Notes under the pieces: model-generated
Databases searched by the model: none
What the model was told of the DNA's origin: nothing
Seen by the model: only the letters and a program-made list of their open reading frames with translations
Shown: piece by piece, positions 44,413-52,478 of the stretch
How the letters are laid out: each line of letters opens with the position of its first letter
Numbering within the stretch: the first letter of the stretch is position 1
Source of the DNA: Flavobacterium sp. FEMGT703F
GTDB lineage: Bacteria > Bacteroidota > Bacteroidia > Flavobacteriales > Flavobacteriaceae
Assembly (NCBI GenBank): GCA_002786385.1
Contig: PGCN01000025.1
Span: forward strand, 1 to 64,000
Length of the DNA: 64,000 nt
Direction of reading: 5' to 3'
Made by a program: the position numbers and the translations under genes

Positions 44413-44451
44413 GGTTTACGGTTTATCTTTCCTAATCACAAACCATAAACC
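44413..44451. repeat. Inverted repeat after sufT
   Basis: GGTTTACGGTTT (44413-44424) and AAACCATAAACC (44440-44451) pair over 12 bases with one mismatch. It starts two bases after the sufT stop and lacks a T-run. Confidence 0.55.
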
Positions 44452-44462
44452 AAAACTTAACT

Positions 44463-44969
44463 ATGGACGAAATCATCAACAGAGTAGCCAACTCCGCGCT
44501 CGAGGTATTCGATTTGGAAGATTATTATCCTGTTGGTACTCGCACACAAATCGACCTTGCACAATGGTTGTTGGAAGGGTTTTTACTAAAAGAAAAAGAC
44601 TTTAGGGAAGCCTTAAAAAATCACGATTGGACGCAATACCAAAATCATTTTGTAGCCATACATTGTTCCACCGATGCCATAGTGCCGGCTTGGGCTACTA
44701 TTTTAGTCACTACCTATTTAACGCCGTTTGCTAAAAAAGTGGTCTTAGGTACTATAGCCGATTTGAATACCGCTTTGTATCAGGAAATTTTACCAACGCT
44801 GGATTATGCTGTATATCAGGATAAACCGGTAATCATTAAAGGTTGTTCCAAAAAACCAGTACCGGAAAGCGCCTATATTATGGTGGTTCAGAAACTCCAA
44901 CCTTTTGCCAAAAGTATCATGTACGGCGAAGCCTGCTCGGCTGTACCACTCTATAAAAAAGCCAAATAG
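44463..44969 (+). CDS. DUF2480-family protein
   Basis: A 168-residue cytosolic protein of the Bacteroidetes DUF2480 type. Features include EIINRVANSALEVFDLEDYYP, the LKNHDWTQYQNHFVAIHCSTDAIVPAWA stretch, and KPVIIKGCSKKPVPESAYIMVVQKLQPFAKSIMYGEACSAVPLYK with two cysteines. It regularly accompanies SUF genes in this group (recalled), so a role in Fe-S metabolism is plausible but unproven. The following hairpin overlaps the next promoter. Confidence 0.85.
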   Translation: MDEIINRVANSALEVFDLEDYYPVGTRTQIDLAQWLLEGFLLKEKDFREALKNHDWTQYQNHFVAIHCSTDAIVPAWATILVTTYLTPFAKKVVLGTIADLNTALYQEILPTLDYAVYQDKPVIIKGCSKKPVPESAYIMVVQKLQPFAKSIMYGEACSAVPLYKKAK

Positions 44970-44975
44970 AATCAT

Positions 44976-45006
44976 TTGAAAATGCCGCAAGGAAATCTTA
45001 CCTTTG
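44976..45006 (+). promoter_or_regulatory. Promoter of the DUF3078 gene
   Basis: TTG (44976-44978), a 20-base spacer and TACCTTTG (44999-45006) match the flavobacterial promoter exactly. The -7 box lies within the right arm of the upstream gene's terminator hairpin. Confidence 0.7.
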
Positions 45007-45019
45007 CGGCAAATTTTTT
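44982..45019 (+). terminator. Terminator of DUF2480, overlapping the next promoter
   Basis: TGCCGCAAGG and CCTTTGCGGCA pair with one bulged base and an eight-base loop, followed by AATTTTTTTT. The hairpin covers the promoter spacer and -7 box of the DUF3078 gene. Confidence 0.75.
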
Positions 45020-45024
45020 TTGGT

Positions 45025-45924
45025 ATGAAAATGAAAACACTTCGCTTAGCCCTTGCCGCTTTATTGATGGTAAGCATTACCCAAGCACAAGTCAGTGAAA
45101 AAGAACTTTTAAAAAAGACAGAAGAAACCATTGCTAAAATTCAGGAAGAAAAACCTAATGGTTGGGAGAAAAAAGGCGTATTTACCTTTTTAGCTAACCA
45201 AGCTAGTTTTGACAATTGGTTGGCCGGTGGACAAACCAGTATTTCAGGGAATATGGGATTGAAATACGATTTCAATTATAAAAGTGATACTTGGACATGG
45301 GACAATAAATTGAATGCCAATTATGGTTTAACTAAGATTTCCGGTCAAGATTTGCGTAAAACAGATGACCGATTTGAATTCAACTCTTTGTTAGGGAAAA
45401 AAGCTTCAGGCGAATGGTATTACTCTTTCTTTTTTAACTTTAAAACCCAGTTTGATTCCGGTTTTGATCCGGCCAATAGCTCGGTTAAAATTTCGCATTT
45501 TCTTTCACCAACATTTACTCAATTCGGTCCGGGTATGATGTGGAAAAAGAACGACAATTTAAAGATTAACGTAGCGCCGGCAACTTCTAAGGTAATCATG
45601 GTTCACAAGCATTTTACAGAACTTGGCCCGGCTTTCGGGGTGGCACAGGGAGCTAATTCGCGTTATGAGTTTGGAGCTGCGGTCAATGCTTATTACAAGT
45701 TCAATATCATGGAGAATGTAACAGCAGAAAATATTTTTACGTCTTACACCAACTATTTGGAAGAACCTTATAACATTGATATCGATTACACGCTCAACAT
45801 TGTCATGAAAGTAAACAAGTACCTTACGACAAATTTCGCGTTCCAAACGATTTATGATGACAACGCCTTTTCTGGTTTCCAAACCCGACAAGTGATAGGA
45901 GTTGGCGTTAATTATGGCTTCTAG
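45025..45924 (+). CDS. DUF3078 outer-membrane protein
   Basis: A 299-residue protein with a signal peptide (MKMKTLRLALAALLMVSITQAQ). The DUF3078 pattern follows: GWEKKGVFTFLANQASFDNWLAGGQTSISGNMGLKYDFNYK, DDRFEFNSLLGKK, SHFLSPTFTQFGPGMMW and a final strand QVIGVGVNYGF ending in Phe. It is probably an outer-membrane beta-barrel. Function is unknown. The frame opens at 45004, inside the terminator; 45025 is the credible start. A strong hairpin follows. Confidence 0.87.
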   Translation: MKMKTLRLALAALLMVSITQAQVSEKELLKKTEETIAKIQEEKPNGWEKKGVFTFLANQASFDNWLAGGQTSISGNMGLKYDFNYKSDTWTWDNKLNANYGLTKISGQDLRKTDDRFEFNSLLGKKASGEWYYSFFFNFKTQFDSGFDPANSSVKISHFLSPTFTQFGPGMMWKKNDNLKINVAPATSKVIMVHKHFTELGPAFGVAQGANSRYEFGAAVNAYYKFNIMENVTAENIFTSYTNYLEEPYNIDIDYTLNIVMKVNKYLTTNFAFQTIYDDNAFSGFQTRQVIGVGVNYGF

Positions 45925-45940
45925 TTTAGAAAAAAGTATA

Positions 45941-45969
45941 AAAAAAGCGCCGATTTTCGGCGCTTTTTT
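45941..45969. terminator. Bidirectional terminator after DUF3078
   Basis: AAAAAAGCGCCGA and TCGGCGCTTTTTT form a 13-bp stem with a three-base loop. It lies between convergent genes. Confidence 0.92.
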
Positions 45970-45972
45970 GTT

Positions 45973-47115
45973 TTATCGGAAAGCCTGTTCTAAGTCGGCC
46001 AACAAATCGTCTATGTCTTCTACACCAACGCTTAAACGCACTAAGTCATCGGTGATGCCGACTTCTTTACGTTTGTCTTCCGGAATCGAAGCGTGTGTCA
46101 TCAAAGCCGGATGATTCGCCAACGATTCGACACCGCCAAGTGATTCGGCCAAAGTGAATACTTTTACCTTTTCTAAGAATGCAATTGCGTCTTCTTTTTT
46201 ACCTGATTTGAAGGTAAAGGAAACCATACCGCCAAATCCACTCATTTGTTTTTTAGCAATAGCATGGAACGGATGATCCGGTAATCCGGGATAGAATACT
46301 TTGTCTACTTCAGGATGATTGGCCAAAAAGTTAGCTACTTTTTCCCCGTTTTCACAGTGTCTTTGTACACGCAAATGCAAGGTTTTGATACCGCGCAATA
46401 CCAGGAAACTATCCATTGGTCCTAAAGTTCCGCCGGTAGCAAATTGTTTGAAGTGCAATTCATCGCCCAAGGCTTTGTCTTTGATGATCAAAGCACCGGC
46501 AATTACATCACTGTGTCCGCCCAAATATTTAGTAGCCGAGTGCATTACGATATCGGCACCTAAATCCAAAGGCTTTTGCAAATATGGCGTAGCAAAAGTG
46601 TTGTCTACTGCAAATAAAATGTTATGTTTTTTTGTGATTTTGGCAATTTCCGCAATGTCGGCCAATTTCATCAACGGATTGGTAGGTGTTTCTACCCAAA
46701 CCAATTTGGTGTTTTCGTTGATTAACGACTGGAGTTTGTCCAAATCGGTCATGTCCACAAAGTGGAATTTGATACCGCTGTTGTTGTACAAACGGGTAAA
46801 CAAACGATAGGTTCCGCCGTATAAATCGTCCATCGCGATGATTTCGTCACCGGCTTTGAACATACGCAACAAACAGTCGGTTGCTGCTAATCCTGAAGCG
46901 AAAGCCAAACCGCGTGCGCCGCCTTCGATACTGGCTAAAGCATCTTCTAACGCTTGACGAGTTGGATTGGCAGCACGAGAATATTCATAATCGCCTACAG
47001 GTTTCCCGGGAGAAACTTGGGCATAAGTTGAGGTTTGAAATACCGGTGGCATTACGGCTCCGGTTACTTCTTCATGGTGTTGGTTACCATGTATGACTTT
47101 GGTATTAAACTTCAT
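45973..47115 (-). CDS. Cys/Met-metabolism PLP enzyme (cystathionine gamma-synthase/lyase type)
   Basis: A 380-residue trans-sulfuration enzyme. Features include FNTKVIHGNQHHEEVTGAVMPPVFQTSTYAQ, EYSRAANPTRQALEDALASIEGG, the PLP Lys in MHSATKYLGGHSDVIAGAL (about 194), and GTLGPMDSFLVLRGIKTLHLR. VESLANHPALMTHASIPEDKR closes the family pattern. Sequence alone does not separate cystathionine gamma-synthase, beta-lyase and gamma-lyase. An open frame continues upstream to 47568, but it runs through a repeat element and antisense-frame DinB sequence. MKFNTKVIHG at 47115 is the real start. Confidence 0.92.
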   Translation of the reverse strand: MKFNTKVIHGNQHHEEVTGAVMPPVFQTSTYAQVSPGKPVGDYEYSRAANPTRQALEDALASIEGGARGLAFASGLAATDCLLRMFKAGDEIIAMDDLYGGTYRLFTRLYNNSGIKFHFVDMTDLDKLQSLINENTKLVWVETPTNPLMKLADIAEIAKITKKHNILFAVDNTFATPYLQKPLDLGADIVMHSATKYLGGHSDVIAGALIIKDKALGDELHFKQFATGGTLGPMDSFLVLRGIKTLHLRVQRHCENGEKVANFLANHPEVDKVFYPGLPDHPFHAIAKKQMSGFGGMVSFTFKSGKKEDAIAFLEKVKVFTLAESLGGVESLANHPALMTHASIPEDKRKEVGITDDLVRLSVGVEDIDDLLADLEQAFR

Positions 47116-47142
47116 TTTAATAAAAATTTTGTCAAAGGTAGT

Positions 47143-47230
47143 TTTTTGTTTTATAGCCCGGATAGCAGCGGCATCCTTTTTTGCTTTGGCAAAAGTAAAA
47201 AAGATAGAGCGAATAGCCGGATTAGCTTCT
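47143..47230 (-). repeat. Structured 3'-flank repeat element B (after the DinB gene)
   Basis: On the minus strand it begins at the DinB stop codon and repeats element A after sufS. It has the left-arm GGCTATTCGCTCTATC and a right arm with GGATGCCGCTGC. The centre is shorter and different but again forms a T-rich/A-rich hairpin. Position and orientation relative to the upstream gene are the same as for A. Confidence 0.7.
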
Positions 47231-47684
47231 AAATAAACTTTCGGATATTCATCATAAATCCCAAATGCAAGGCTTCGTGGTAGTTGTTGAATTCGATGGC
47301 CTCTTGGGTCGACGCCAAATGGAATCCGGTTCCGGTAGTGTATTCGGTATAATTTTGAAACTTTCCGGCAGCGAAATCGGTTTTGGTTTGTTCCATTAGG
47401 GAAATCAATAATTCTTTGAGTTTGTCTACTTCTGCTTGCGTGGTTTGTCCGGTAGGTTTGGAACCGTTTTTGTAGGTGTTGGTCATTTCCTCGGAAACGT
47501 TCACCGGCAATCCCGAAAGACGATACACCAAACCTTGTTGCGCCACGATGATATGGCCTAAATTCCAAATTAAGTTATTGCTGAAACCATCGGGAATTTT
47601 GTTGAGTTGTTCCAACGAATAATTGTTGATTAGCTTCAAGTACAAGTGTCGGTTGGTTTCCCAGATTTTAAATGATGCGTCCAT
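47229..47684 (-). CDS. DinB-superfamily protein
   Basis: A 151-residue helical-bundle protein of the DinB/DUF664 type. Its opening is ASFKIWETNRHLYLKLINNYSLEQLNKIPDGFSNNLIWNLGHIIVAQQGLVYRLSG. Late, it has NNYHEALHLGFMMNIRKFI. Potential metal-ligand histidines lie in WNLGHI and HEALHLGF. Such proteins often act as thiol-dependent S-transferases or have no known role. The ORF can be extended to 47729, but the ATG at 47684 (MDASFKIW) is the family-like start. Confidence 0.85.
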   Translation of the reverse strand: MDASFKIWETNRHLYLKLINNYSLEQLNKIPDGFSNNLIWNLGHIIVAQQGLVYRLSGLPVNVSEEMTNTYKNGSKPTGQTTQAEVDKLKELLISLMEQTKTDFAAGKFQNYTEYTTGTGFHLASTQEAIEFNNYHEALHLGFMMNIRKFI

Positions 47685-47764
47685 AATTTTTTTTTTGATA
47701 AAAATACGATTTTGCCAAGCCATAACCACGTATTTTTGTGGCTGGAATTGTTAAACTTTTAGCC

Positions 47765-48121
47765 ATGCGAAAAATATACCACCTCAAAACTTGCAGCACC
47801 TGTCAACGTATTTTAAAATCGTTGCCACAGTTGGAGACTTTTCAACTGCAAGACATTAAAACCGAACCGATGACGGTAAAGCAAGTGGAAGAAATGGCGC
47901 AAATGGCGGGCAGTTATGAAGCGCTTTTCAGTAAAAGAGCGACTTTGTATAAAGAAATGGGTTTGAAAGACGAAAAGTTGTCGGAAGCCGATTTTAAAAG
48001 ATACATCTTGGAACACTACACTTTTTTATCGCGACCGGTGATTATAGCCGATGGGCAAATTTTTGTAGGCAATAGTCCTAAAGTAGTCCAACAAGCCATC
48101 GCTTTTTTATCGCATGAGTAA
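47765..48121 (+). CDS. ArsC/Spx-family thioredoxin-fold protein
   Basis: A 118-residue ArsC-like protein. The CxxC motif is in YHLKTCSTCQRILKSL (Cys near 9 and 12). ALFSKRATLYKEMGL and YTFLSRPVIIADGQIFVGNSPKVVQQ follow, the family's C-terminal RPV region. Real arsenate reduction is not shown; there is no ars context. A start at 47738 adds nine unlikely residues. Its end overlaps the EamA transporter start by eight bases (ATGAGTAA), so translation is probably coupled. Confidence 0.87.
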   Translation: MRKIYHLKTCSTCQRILKSLPQLETFQLQDIKTEPMTVKQVEEMAQMAGSYEALFSKRATLYKEMGLKDEKLSEADFKRYILEHYTFLSRPVIIADGQIFVGNSPKVVQQAIAFLSHE

Positions 48122-49007
48122 GCGCAATTGGGCTTTGTTGGCCGCCACTTTTGTGTCAATTATCTATGGCGTTTCGTTTACCATTGCTAAAGATGTGATG
48201 CCGACTTTCGTAAAACCCTACGGCTTTATTTTGCTTCGGGTTTTAGGTGCTACCGTTTTGTTTTGGTTGGTTTCCTTTTTTGGACCGAAGGAAAAAATCC
48301 AGCGCTCAGATTTTCCCCGAATTATTGCGGCAGCTTTGTTTGGCGTAGCGTTGAACATGCTCACTTTTTTCAAAGGACTGAGCTATACCTCGCCTATTTC
48401 CGGCGCGGTGATTATGGTGACTACACCGATTATCGTGTTAATCTTGTCGTCGATATTGATGAAAGAAAGGATGGAAGCACGAAAAATCATTGGCATTTTC
48501 CTCGGCTTATTCGGTACCGGATTTCTGATATTATACGGTAAATCGATGGGCAGCGCCACCAATGCGCCTTTGGGGAATTTGTTGGTTTTTATCAATGCCG
48601 TGTCCTATGGTTTTTACCTGATTATCGTGAAAAAACTGATGGATAAATACAACGCTTTCACTTTTGTAAAGTGGATTTACACCTTTGGTTTGCTGATGGT
48701 GCTTCCGTTTGGTTGGAGCGAATACCAAGAGATTCAGTGGCAAAACTTGCCTTCGGTAATCTTGTGGGAAATAGGTTTTGTAGTGGTTTTTACCACGTTT
48801 ATGACGTATTTGCTCAACTTGGTTTCCATGCGCGAATTAAAGCCGACAACGGTAGCCGTTTTTATTTACCTGCAACCGCTTTTTGCCACCATTTTCGCTA
48901 TGAGTGTAGGTAAAGATGAACTTACTTTAGTGAAGGTTTTATCGGCCGTTTTGATATTTGTTGGGGTTTATTTGGTACTACAGAAAAAGAAGTCTCAGTC
49001 TCAGTAA
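48114..49007 (+). CDS. EamA/DMT-family transporter
   Basis: A 297-residue inner-membrane protein with ten hydrophobic segments arranged as two EamA repeats. The first starts at WALLAATFVSIIYGVSFTIAKDVMP. The second is near ALFATIFAMSVGKDE-type sequence, with PTTVAVFIYLQPLFATIFA. Members export metabolites or drugs; the substrate cannot be read. It is coupled to the ArsC-like gene. After its stop lies a run of AGTCTCAG-type repeats. Confidence 0.9.
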   Translation: MSKRNWALLAATFVSIIYGVSFTIAKDVMPTFVKPYGFILLRVLGATVLFWLVSFFGPKEKIQRSDFPRIIAAALFGVALNMLTFFKGLSYTSPISGAVIMVTTPIIVLILSSILMKERMEARKIIGIFLGLFGTGFLILYGKSMGSATNAPLGNLLVFINAVSYGFYLIIVKKLMDKYNAFTFVKWIYTFGLLMVLPFGWSEYQEIQWQNLPSVILWEIGFVVVFTTFMTYLLNLVSMRELKPTTVAVFIYLQPLFATIFAMSVGKDELTLVKVLSAVLIFVGVYLVLQKKKSQSQ

Positions 49008-49039
49008 ACAGTCTCAGATAAAACAGTAAACTGCGACTG
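48996..49039. repeat. Short repeats and inverted repeat after the EamA gene
   Basis: CAGTCTCAGT (48996-49005) and ACTGCGACTG (49030-49039) pair over ten bases with one mismatch. CAGTCTCAG recurs at 49009-49017 and CAGTAAAC appears twice. The left arm covers the last codons of the EamA gene. Confidence 0.5.
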
Positions 49040-49051
49040 CAAACTTTTATT

Positions 49052-49059
49052 TATCTTTG
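49052..49059 (+). promoter_or_regulatory. -7 box of yicC
   Basis: TATCTTTG matches TAnnTTTG, 19 bases before the yicC ATG. No TTG stands at the expected upstream distance. Confidence 0.45.
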
Positions 49060-49078
49060 AGAACATTTTACAACATTT

Positions 49079-49939
49079 ATGATACAATCCATGACCGGTT
49101 TCGGGAAAGCTACTTTGCAATTGCCGACCAAAAAAATTACCGTAGAAATCAAATCGCTTAACAGCAAAGGCTTAGACTTAAATACCCGCATGCCTTCTGT
49201 ATTCAGAGAAATGGAGTTGGGTTTGCGCAACCAAATTTCGCAGCGATTGGAACGCGGCAAAATCGATTTTTCGCTTTATGTTGAAGTTACCGGAGAAGAA
49301 ACATCTTCCAAAATTAATGTGCCGATAGTAAAAGGTTACATCAACCAAATGAAAGCTGTGATTCCGAATGCCGATGAAACCGAATTGATGAAAATGGCCG
49401 TCAGAATGCCGGATGCTTTAAAAACCGAGCGCGATGAAATTGATGAAAACGAATGGCAGCAAATCCAAACTGTTATCGATGAAGCTTTAGCTAATATTGT
49501 GCAGTTTCGCAAAGACGAAGGTGTGTCGCTTGAAAAAGAATTTTTACATCGCATTGCCAATATTTTGACCTTGATGAACAATGCTGTGGCCTATGATGCT
49601 GAACGCGTGGAAACGGTGAAAACCCGATTGAGAACGGCTTTATCCGAATTGAAAGAGAATGTAGATGAAAATCGTTTTGAACAAGAATTGATTTTTTACC
49701 TCGAAAAATACGACATCACCGAAGAAAAAGTACGTTTGGAAAACCACTTGAATTATTTCATCGAAACCTTAGCCGGAACGGAAGCCAATGGCAGAAAATT
49801 AGGTTTTATTACTCAGGAAATGGGTAGAGAAATCAACACCATGGGTTCGAAATCCAACCATGCAGAAATGCAAAAATTGGTGGTAATGATGAAAGATGAG
49901 TTGGAGAAAATTAAGGAACAGGTTTTAAACGTATTATAA
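49079..49939 (+). CDS. yicC: YicC-family endoribonuclease-like protein
   Basis: A 286-residue YicC protein. The N-terminal signature is MIQSMTGFGKATLQLPTKKITVEIKSLNSKGLDLNTRMP. The C-terminal DUF1732 region has EKYDITEEKVRLENHLNYFIETL and GRKLGFITQEMGREINTMGSKSNHAEMQKLVV. In other bacteria the family includes RNA endonucleases. It lies just before gmk, its conserved neighbour in many bacteria, and the two are probably one transcript. Confidence 0.93.
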   Translation: MIQSMTGFGKATLQLPTKKITVEIKSLNSKGLDLNTRMPSVFREMELGLRNQISQRLERGKIDFSLYVEVTGEETSSKINVPIVKGYINQMKAVIPNADETELMKMAVRMPDALKTERDEIDENEWQQIQTVIDEALANIVQFRKDEGVSLEKEFLHRIANILTLMNNAVAYDAERVETVKTRLRTALSELKENVDENRFEQELIFYLEKYDITEEKVRLENHLNYFIETLAGTEANGRKLGFITQEMGREINTMGSKSNHAEMQKLVVMMKDELEKIKEQVLNVL

Positions 49940-49973
49940 AAAGTTATAAGCTTACAGCAAACCGCTATCTACC

Positions 49974-50543
49974 ATGAACAAAGGAAAATTATTAGTATTC
50001 TCTGCGCCGTCGGGTTCGGGGAAAACCACCATAGTAAGGCATTTATTAGCACAACCCGAGTTGAATCTGGAATTCTCGATTTCGGCAGCAACGCGCGCAC
50101 CTCGAGGCGAAGAACAACACGGAAAAGATTACTATTTTATGTCGATTGCCGATTTCAAAAAACACATCAAAGCCGAAGATTTTATCGAATGGGAAGAAGT
50201 GTATCGCGACAATTTTTACGGGACTTTAAAAAGCGAAGTGGAACGCATCTGGGCAGAAGGAAAGAACGTGATTTTTGATATCGATGTAGCCGGAGGATTG
50301 CGAATAAAATCGAAATTTCCCCAAGAGACTTTGGCTGTTTTTGTGAAGCCGCCCAGTGTAGACGAATTGAAACGTCGCCTAAAAGAACGTTCAACTGAAA
50401 GCGATGATAAAATCAATATGAGAATTGCCAAAGCCCACGTAGAATTGGCCACCGCGCCACAGTTTGATGTCATTATTAAGAATTATGATCTAGATGTGGC
50501 CAAGCAAGAGGCGTATGAATTAGTAAAAGAATTTGTAAAATAA
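49974..50543 (+). CDS. gmk: Guanylate kinase
   Basis: A 189-residue enzyme phosphorylating GMP to GDP. The P-loop is FSAPSGSGKTTIV (residues 9-21). The GMP-binding region is FSISAATRAPRGEEQHGKDYYF, with IEWEEVYRDNFYGTLKSEV and the C-terminal helix VELATAPQFDVIIKNYDLD. Length is normal. The last base of its stop starts a 68-base repeat that is also present after pheS. Confidence 0.96.
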   Translation: MNKGKLLVFSAPSGSGKTTIVRHLLAQPELNLEFSISAATRAPRGEEQHGKDYYFMSIADFKKHIKAEDFIEWEEVYRDNFYGTLKSEVERIWAEGKNVIFDIDVAGGLRIKSKFPQETLAVFVKPPSVDELKRRLKERSTESDDKINMRIAKAHVELATAPQFDVIIKNYDLDVAKQEAYELVKEFVK

Positions 50544-50610
50544 GTCAAAAGAGATAAAGGAAAAGGCATAAGAAAATTTACTTATCCCTTTTCCCTTTTC
50601 CCTTATCCCT
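50543..50610 (+). repeat. 68-base post-stop repeat, copy 1 (gmk-nadD gap)
   Basis: It matches the complement of 54869-54936 in 60 of 68 positions with no gaps. It begins at the gmk stop codon and ends ten bases before nadD's ATG region. The left part is purine-rich and the right part is a CCCTTTT/TTATCCC pyrimidine run, so it can fold on itself. Confidence 0.75.
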
Positions 50611-50615
50611 CGAAT

Positions 50616-51197
50616 ATGAAGATCGGTCTCTATTTCGGCACTTTTAACCCTATACACGTAGGTCATTTGATTATCGCCAACCACATGGCGGAGCATTCCG
50701 ATTTAGAACAAATTTGGATGGTGGTTACGCCGCATAATCCTTTAAAGCAGAAGAACACTTTGCTCGATGATTATCAACGGTTGCATTTGGTCCGATTGGC
50801 TACCGAAGATTATCCTAAAATTAAACCTTCTGACATTGAATTCAAATTGCCCCAACCGAATTATACCGTCAATACGCTAGCGCATTTGATGGAGAAGTAT
50901 CCACAACATGAGTTTTCTTTAATTATGGGTGAAGACAATTTGAAATCGTTGCACAAATGGAAAAACTACGAGTACATTTTGCAACATCACGACATTTACA
51001 TTTACCCCAGAGTGTCGGAAGAAGCTGAAAATCTGACTTTAAAAGATCATCCAAGAGTGCATTGGATTGATGCTCCGATAGTGGAAATCTCCTCCACGTT
51101 TATCCGAGAAAACATCAAAAATAAAAAGAACATCAGACCGTTATTGCCGCATAACGTTTGGGAATACGTAGACCACAACAATTTTTACCGCCGATAA
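50616..51197 (+). CDS. nadD: Nicotinate-nucleotide adenylyltransferase
   Basis: A 193-residue NadD joining nicotinate mononucleotide and ATP in NAD synthesis. The nucleotidyltransferase motif is GLYFGTFNPIHVGHLIIANHMAE, containing HxGH (about 16-19). The late ISSTFIRENIKNKKNIRPLLPHNVWEYV contains the ISSTxIR motif. Length is normal. It follows gmk through the repeat and is probably co-transcribed with it. Confidence 0.95.
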   Translation: MKIGLYFGTFNPIHVGHLIIANHMAEHSDLEQIWMVVTPHNPLKQKNTLLDDYQRLHLVRLATEDYPKIKPSDIEFKLPQPNYTVNTLAHLMEKYPQHEFSLIMGEDNLKSLHKWKNYEYILQHHDIYIYPRVSEEAENLTLKDHPRVHWIDAPIVEISSTFIRENIKNKKNIRPLLPHNVWEYVDHNNFYRR

Positions 51198-51216
51198 CTT
51201 AACATACTTTTATCAG

Positions 51217-51244
51217 TTGTTCGTTTACTGCTTTTGTAACTTTG
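51217..51244 (+). promoter_or_regulatory. Promoter of the alcohol dehydrogenase gene
   Basis: TTG (51217-51219), a 17-base spacer and TAACTTTG (51237-51244) match the flavobacterial -33/-7 pattern. The ATG lies 20 bases downstream. Confidence 0.7.
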
Positions 51245-51264
51245 TGTTCTAAAATTACACAAGT

Positions 51265-52431
51265 ATGTTAAATTTCGAATTATACAACCCTACACAATAC
51301 GTTTTCGGGAAAGACCAAACACAAAAACTGGCTACCTTAGTGCCTCAAAATGCCAAAGTTTTGTTGGCTTATGGTGGTGGCAGTATTTTTAAAAACGGTG
51401 TTTACAATCAGGTAAAAGCTGCTTTGGATGGCTTTGAAGTCATTGAATTTGGTGGAATTGAGCCTAATCCGCGTTTTGAAACCTTGATGAAGGCTGTAGA
51501 AATCATCCGTGAGCAAAACCTTAATTTTATTTTGGCAGTTGGCGGCGGAAGTGTTATTGACGGCGTTAAATTTATCTCCGGCGCTGTGAACTATGAGGGA
51601 AATCCAATCGAAATCCTTAAAAACAGAGTATTGTTTACCGATGTGACTAAAGTGATTCCTTTCGGAACAGTGCTCACGTTGCCGGCAACCGGCAGTGAGA
51701 TGAATTCCGGTGCCGTAGTTACCATTGAAGCCACTCAAGAAAAATTAACATTAGGCGGAAGCGCTTTGTTTCCTAAGTTTTCTATTTGCGATCCATCAGT
51801 AATTGCTTCTTTGCCTAAAAGACAAATTCAAAACGGTGTTGTAGATGCTTTTACACACGTAATGGAGCAATACCTGACTTATCCGCATGACGCCTTATTA
51901 CAAGATCGATTTGCCGAAAGCATACTCCAAACTTTAATCGAAATTGGACCGGACGTAGCCGAAAATCCAACCGATTACAAATTGGCTTCCAACTACATGT
52001 GGTGCGCTACTATGGCCTTAAACGGTTTAATCCAAAAAGGGGTTCCGAGTGATTGGGCAACGCACATGATTGGACACGAATTGACCGCTTTATACGAAAT
52101 TGATCACGCGAGAACGTTGGCGATTATTGGTCCTAATTTGTACCGAGTGATGTTTGATTCTAAAAAAGAAAAATTAGCGCAATACGGCAAAAGGGTTTGG
52201 AATATAGAAGGCAATAATGAAGATGAAATTGCCCAACAGGCCATTGACAAAACAGTAGCTTTTTTCCATATCATGGGCATGAAAACTAGATTATCAGAAA
52301 ATACCGAAAACTATCAAGAAACCGCCGATTTTATTGTGAATCGTTTTGAAGAAAGAGGTTGGAAAGCCTTAGGAGAAAAACAAAATGTGACTATAGACAA
52401 AGTAAAAGCCATAGTCGAAATGAGTTACTAA
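51265..52431 (+). CDS. Iron-type alcohol dehydrogenase (YqhD/BDH-like)
   Basis: A 388-residue group III alcohol dehydrogenase. The opening is MLNFELYNPTQYVFGKDQ, with the cofactor-binding VLLAYGGGSIFKNGVYNQVKAAL and FILAVGGGSVIDGVKFIS. The metal-binding region has HVMEQYLTYPHDALLQDR and WATHMIGHELTALYEIDHARTLAI, with three histidines suitable for Fe or Zn. It probably reduces aldehydes or oxidises alcohols with NADPH or NADH; the substrate is unknown. It is a single-gene unit with its own promoter and terminator. Confidence 0.92.
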   Translation: MLNFELYNPTQYVFGKDQTQKLATLVPQNAKVLLAYGGGSIFKNGVYNQVKAALDGFEVIEFGGIEPNPRFETLMKAVEIIREQNLNFILAVGGGSVIDGVKFISGAVNYEGNPIEILKNRVLFTDVTKVIPFGTVLTLPATGSEMNSGAVVTIEATQEKLTLGGSALFPKFSICDPSVIASLPKRQIQNGVVDAFTHVMEQYLTYPHDALLQDRFAESILQTLIEIGPDVAENPTDYKLASNYMWCATMALNGLIQKGVPSDWATHMIGHELTALYEIDHARTLAIIGPNLYRVMFDSKKEKLAQYGKRVWNIEGNNEDEIAQQAIDKTVAFFHIMGMKTRLSENTENYQETADFIVNRFEERGWKALGEKQNVTIDKVKAIVEMSY

Positions 52432-52432
52432 T

Positions 52433-52463
52433 AAAAAAAGCCTTCATTAAGAAGGCTTTTTTT
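52433..52463. terminator. Bidirectional terminator after the alcohol dehydrogenase
   Basis: AAAAAAAGCCTTC and GAAGGCTTTTTTT form a 13-bp stem with a five-base loop between convergent genes. Confidence 0.92.
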
Positions 52464-52478
52464 ATATTGCGATGTCAG

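Noticed and set aside
47116..47568. N-terminal extension of the trans-sulfuration enzyme (open frame to 47568)
   Set aside because: It runs through repeat element B and over the DinB gene in another frame; the enzyme family begins at the ATG at 47115.
47765..48121. Arsenic resistance locus
   Set aside because: Only an ArsC/Spx-like protein is present, with no arsR, arsB or acr3; neighbours are DinB and an EamA transporter.
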